Origin: Dasyornis broadbenti | Lineage: Eukaryota; Chordata; Aves; Passeriformes; Dasyornithidae | Reading direction: 5' to 3' | NCBI GenBank assembly: GCA_013397935.1 | Contig: VZRN01004390.1 | Span: forward strand, 1,001,706 to 1,065,705 | DNA: 64,000 nt | In this document: positions 59,001 to 64,000 of the stretch, one piece after another | How positions within the stretch are numbered: the first letter of the stretch is position 1 | Layout of the letters: each line of letters begins with the position of its first letter | Made by a program: the position numbers and the translations under genes | The notes under the pieces: model-generated | Told to the model about the DNA's origin: nothing | Seen by the model: the letters and a program-made list of their open reading frames with translations, nothing else | Databases searched by the model: none

Positions 59001-62000
59001 AGCAGGAACTGTTCTCACAGCCTCAAGAGACAGAGCTGTGCTTGAAGGATGCCAAGCAGCAGTGTCTACACACACCTGACCCAGAAGCCACTGCCAAGGC
59101 TTGAGTCAATGCTGTACCATTTAAAAAAGAAACAGATCTTTAACCTGGCAGTACTACTGGGAATCAGCTTGTGTTTGTTAAAAATGGTGTGAGTTTTGTC
59201 ATTTACTCCACAGAAAGAGCATGCCATAAACTTTTTAAGCTGATGGAAAGTGCTGAGGTATTCATACGAGATTGAAAGTGACCAGAAAACTTACAACATG
59301 CTTTGAAGTTAAACTGACTTGTTCATGGACAAAACAGTGAAGAGTGGTCACAGGAACCTCACCTGGGAACATTTTGCCATCTACTGTTTCAGAAGACAAA
59401 AAAATAGTGTCCAGACACGAGATCAGAAGCTGATGTAGATGAAGAAGGATTTGCAGTGCATGACCTTGCTCACCCTACATTGAAACGACCCAGTTTGCTG
59501 GCATAAATACACAAGCAAGCCTGGATGGCACTGGAGGCAGATTAAGAGGTTCCAGTGGGTCTCTCACGTCAAACACCTGCAGAACAACCTTCCAGCAGAG
59601 AGCAGTGTGTGCACTGAAAGAATATTGTTACAGCATGAGAGACAGCTACAGCTGGGTACAGCTCCCATTCTGCTTTATAAATCAACAGGCCAAATATTGC
59701 AGAGGGAACAAAACTAGTCCCTCAAAAGAATTGCAGGACTAAACATCTCCTACTCTTTCAAGAAGATGAACTTTCACAATGACAATTTTATAATCTGTGG
59801 ATAATTCAACACATTAAGATTCTCTTAAATTACTTAAAAGCCTAGATTATTGAAGTTACTGAAAATGAGAATTATGGTGTATCTGTATTACACAAAGCAG
59901 TGTCACATTTGAGACATCCAGATTATCACCAACCACCATGCACAGTGCACTGCTATTCTGCCCTCAAAACACAGCAACTTTCTGGTCATGCTCACTCTGA
60001 TCCTTGGTCTAGCAGATTCTGTCTGGACTAGAGGATCTCAGAGTAGTAGAAAATCTGCTTTTCAGTGCCCTTTTCTGTTCCTCACAAATAATTTAATGAT
60101 AAATGAATTTGCAAAATTTACATTAAAGAAGTAGTATAAAAGATTTTGACAAGGTACTTCATAAAAACAAATGAAGACAGTGCAAGGCAAGGTAATACCA
60201 GACAGGAAAGGGATCAAGAGTTAAATGAGTGACCTTTAAAGTCTTCTCCATTCAAAAAGGTTACTGTTGTCTTGAAAGAGTATATCTTATCTTGGGGTAA
60301 TTAGAATTGTTTCTCAAAAAAAGTAGTAGCTGCATCTGTGACTTGAAAGCCTAGTTATTTTGGGAGAATAATATTTCTTTTAAGTTTTCAGTTTATTGTC
60401 AATAGCTCCATGACCTTAGTACTGCTGTTAACTGTTAAATGCACAACCTTCAAATAAAATTCCCACTGACTGGCATTCTTGTAGGCACTTTTAGTGTAGC
60501 AACTCAGTATTGAAATCCACTTCTGAAGCTTGTGAGAGTTGCTAGTTACAATCTTCTTTTTTGTGTATATCTCAAAAGCCAATCTACATCCAGTGATAGA
60601 GCCAATCAGGGGCTGCCTACTGTAATTACTGGGGGGACACAGAAGCAGAAAAAAGGGGCAGTTTCCAAAGACTAGAATCAAACAGAAGTATTCCTCTGAG
60701 AAGAGGCTGCTATGTAGCAACACGTGCTCTGAGTCATCAGTAGAGGAGAGAAAACTGCCTTCTGCCATGTCTTCTAAAGACTTTATTCCTCAATGATTTC
60801 TGGTTTTAAGTATCTAAAATTAGCATCCATCTTATTTAACATAGATAGTCCTTTTGGAAACTTATTAATTATGTGCTTTCTGAAAAACTAATTTCATTGT
60901 CACAGCCAGTGAGAGCCTAGTGAAAGGGCTGTTTGTGTTGGATCTAACTTTTAATGTCCATAGAAGTCTGTAAAAGCAAAGCCCTTGAACCACCATGAAC
61001 TCTTGGCAGTTCTGAGCTCCTTTGAAACTGCTCAATGTGACGAACTTAGCCTCATGATTCAGTCTGTTAATATTTGCATAAGAAATGAAAAATGAATCTC
61101 TATCTGAACATAGTGAGTGCCTTTCTGAGAAACTGAGAGGGAGATCACACAGAGAGAAAAAACTTGAGGCTGAGTTTTCTGCTTTGAATTGGTGTAACGG
61201 AAAATGTTATTCCCCAGTCACCTTCTCGACTCCTATTTATTACACAACATCCTCTTGCTTTCCAGTTCAGCTCATGCAGCCTTTCATGTTTCTGCTGAAC
61301 AATTTCTATGATACTGTAGGCCAAAAAATTAGATCTGCATTTTTTTTAACATCTAGCCAAGTTCAGGCCAGACACTCAGCTGGATAAAACCACAAATTCT
61401 CAGAAGAGTCAGTATCACAGAAATTGAACTTCCCCTGTCTGTCTACTGATTAGAAAACTGCCACATCTTTAGCCATGTTCATACCTTTTCTTATTTTCTA
61501 ACAATGAAACACCAGAAATCATATCCCCAGATTTTGTTCTTGAACATTAGAAGTCTCATAAACACTGAGTTCCTGATGCTTGTTTGACACAATCTTTTCT
61601 CAAGCTGCATTATTCCTGGATAAAACAATAACTTTTTCCAGGGCAGTTGAAGGCATTCAATACTTCTGAGGACTATTCAGTAGGAGTCACAGGAAGTATG
61701 GCTTCAGGATCTGGCTGAACACTACAGAAGTCTCTGTGTTACTCAAACATTTCAGATTATGAGAAGATAGACGTGTTCTTTTTTTGAGACTTCAAAAAGA
61801 CCTAAAAGTTGTGATTGTAATGCTTAGCCGAACTGACTTCTATTTCTTAATCCAGTTATCTTCATAATAGTTTTCCTGTACATTAAAGAGAGAAAAGGTG
61901 GAGTTTCTTGGGCCAGTGGAGATTAAAGGGAAGTTAAAAGTAGCTCAGATCTTCCCTGAAGGACTGTTGTCATATCTACTTTAAAGTCTGAGATACCAGC

Positions 62001-62100
62001 ACTGGCATTAATCAGAAATTACGCATGACACCAACATAAACAGGATATCCATTCCTAAAGAGGCTCAAGGAGAGCCATAGCTTGAATTCGTCATTTCTCT
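56001..62100. other. Unique DNA, no gene or mobile element seen
   Basis: I recognise no exon, RNA gene, CR1 or LTR in this 6.1 kb. About 56640-57220 is pyrimidine-rich on the plus strand and ends in T-rich sequence (57160-57218). The 126-codon minus-strand frame at 60388-60768 and the 108-codon plus-strand frame at 56626-56952 have no recognisable domain. Confidence 0.55.
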
Positions 62101-62125
62101 GTGTGTGTATGTGTGTGTGTGTGTG
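62101..62125. repeat. (GT)n microsatellite
   Basis: Twenty-five bases of GT dinucleotide with one GTAT interruption. Simple repeat. Confidence 0.95.
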
Positions 62126-64000
62126 AATGGGAAGACATAATATCCAATAAGGTTGTTATTAGAATAAAACTGGGAAGGCTAAATGAATATACAGAGTTTG
62201 GACAGTAGGAATCATATGCTTATAGTAACCAGAAACAATATTATTTGTTTCTCTTCTTTCTGATATTAACCTGGTGATTTTGAAAAGGCTGAGATAATAT
62301 AATTTTCTTCAGGTAGGGAGAGAGTCATGCAGCTCCTTCTGTTGCAGTAATGTTACCATATTACTGAAAAACTAGCCAGCATACAGGCATGTCTACCATG
62401 CTGTAGTTGACATTCAAAATCCCTCCCAACAACCTATGAAAGCTGACATAAAAATTTCTGACCAGAATAGAATTAAAATATTTTGAAAATTTTATCAAAA
62501 ACCTTGAATCTAAACATCAGTAATTGCATAGGTGTTCTTCATTCACTCCAGAAGGGAGACAGTAGGGCACGAATAGCTCTAAGAATTGACAGTGAATTAC
62601 TGGCTGCTCAAAAGTCAATGGGAAAATCCTACTAAATTTCAGTAGGAACAGAATTTCTTCCAGAAGGTATGAGGGTTCATCAGGTGGACAGCCTTATTAC
62701 TATATTTCTTTGAAGAGTAACCCGTCCTTATTGTTCTAATGTATGTAGAACTCAGAAGCAGTTTTCCTGCTGACTCAGACTGTTGGATGTTGAGGTTGTC
62801 TAAGGTAAAATCACTTCTAGTTCCAGATAATGCAATTTCTCTTTGCAGCTCAGATTGCTGTCAAAGACATACAGCAATCTTTCTTTCATGCAAATGTTTT
62901 TCATGTTTGAGAATTCCCCACCAAGAAGTATTAAAATGGCTCAGCTTCTTTGTTTCTGCATCAGCTGGCACAATGGGGTTAAGAAGTAGTGTAACACAAG
63001 GCAGGAAAGCTAATGAGAAGACAGCAGTGCAATTGGCAATGTGTTTGCTGGTTTTGTAGGCAAAGAAATGTAGTAACACCCTCCACAATTTGCAGTCTCC
63101 AACTCCTCACCTTAATGAAACACCTTCTGTATGGATAGACAATTTTCCTTTTAGGAAAAACACTTCATGATGACTTTGTTGCCAGCTACGGTAAACATAG
63201 ATAGTTGGCTCCATAAACACTGCTCTCCATAAAGGTAAAGATTTCCTCCAACTGCAGGATCCCTGAGTGCCGAGATTTAATTTGAAGGGACAGGTCTGGT
63301 CTTGCATTCTGAAGCTTGTTTCTTTGCTGTTTTGAAAAGGAAGAGCATCTTCCCTTACCTAACAGACATATTTATGAAGAAGACACCTCCCAGTTTCAAG
63401 ACACATGTGCGTTGTCAGCCACGGTGAGACGATTGATGCTGCACTGAGTAGCAGTTTAGAGTTTTCAGTTTAGAGTTGAAACCATAACAATATTCCATTT
63501 CAGCATGACTAGCACAAGTTCTGCAGAACCATATTGTACACAGGTCTTTCTGCTTTTCATTTTGCCACAGACGAAAAGAACTAGGAATAAATGTTTACTG
63601 CACATATATTTTACAGCTGATATTTTAAAATGCTTTAAATTTCACCTGCAAATTATTCTAATGCATTCATTTGTCTGTGAAAACTCTAAGTCTATGCAAG
63701 CAGCCATGTTTTAGGAAACTTTTATATAAATTAGCTCTTTGATGACCTCAGAGTCCCTAAAGACTAGCAGGAAGGAAGAAGTACAGTAAATAACTGTTCT
63801 GATCAAAGAATTGGTCAATTAATATTAAACAATGTTGAAACTATAATTCTTGTCAGCAAGGATGCTGATTCAGGCAACAGAAGACACTCCTTCTCACTGT
63901 TATTGTAGAGAAGAAGTTTGATGGCTGGAAGTGTCTAACACTTTCCGATATACTAAAAGGAATAGAATTAAGAGAAAGACTCAAGAACCCACCTATATTC
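62126..64000. other. Unique DNA, no gene seen
   Basis: No exon or mobile element recognised. A 14-bp tandem duplication (CAGTTTAGAGTT at 63452-63463 and 63466-63477) is the only structure noted. Confidence 0.6.

Noticed and set aside
60015..60050. Weak resemblance to the CR1 tail block (GGACTAGAGGATCTCAGAG)
   Set aside because: Only about 15 bases match, and neither the following blocks nor the octamer tail is present.
60388..60768. 126-codon minus-strand frame
   Set aside because: No recognisable domain; a Leu/Phe run gives a superficial membrane-segment look that AT-rich DNA often produces.
1..64000. tRNA, rRNA, CRISPR array, or bacterial or phage system
   Set aside because: I looked for T-loop-like GTTCAAATC strings, regularly spaced exact repeats, ribosome-binding-site/ORF arrays and long dense coding frames and found none; all signals point to bird nuclear DNA.

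Overview
This window is vertebrate nuclear DNA, almost certainly from a bird and probably a neoavian or passerine species. The evidence is at least ten fragments of CR1, the dominant avian LINE, several ending in the octamer tail ATTCTATG/ATTCTGTA typical of bird CR1. There is also one LTR of an endogenous retrovirus whose sequence I recognise as a common avian ERVL-like type. The rest is AT-rich, CpG-poor, single-copy-looking DNA. I found no protein-coding exon of a host gene, no rRNA or tRNA, no CRISPR array and no bacterial-type operon. The longest open frames are what chance gives in 64 kb. The window reads as a gene desert or the inside of a very large intron.

Layout. 1-8.5 kb: unique AT-rich DNA with A/C-rich low-complexity tracts, a perfect 22-bp palindrome (3239-3260) and a block of higher GC (about 4.3-5.8 kb). 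8.57-9.09 kb: solo ERVL-like LTR on the minus strand with a TATA box and a polyadenylation signal still visible. 9.8-10.0 kb: TG-rich degenerate microsatellite holding a perfect 18-bp-arm palindrome. 10-26.2 kb: mostly unique DNA, with a GC-rich patch at 11.24-11.96 kb, a CpG cluster next to CCAAT- and CRE-like sites at 21.5-21.77 kb, and a G/T-only tract at 22.26-22.43 kb.

26.2-56.0 kb: the CR1-bearing section. There are four minus-strand copies (26239-27515, 34000-34912, 48208-48720, 51341-51792) and six plus-strand copies (32460-33657, 36879-36982, 38735-38976, 49836-50366, 52960-53002, 55944-56000). All are 5'-truncated and the three longest carry wrecked reverse transcriptase frames: two have lost the catalytic Asp pair or part of it, and one has an internal deletion covering the whole catalytic block. 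Two pairs lie tail-to-tail. 56.0-64.0 kb: unique DNA with a pyrimidine-rich stretch and a short (GT)n.

Nothing here forms a pathway. The parts most likely to be functional are regulatory: the CpG/CCAAT/CRE patch and the LTR promoter. I did not find a previously undescribed system and do not claim one. Family assignments rest on recognising consensus sequence by eye; element boundaries are good to about 10-30 bases unless stated otherwise.
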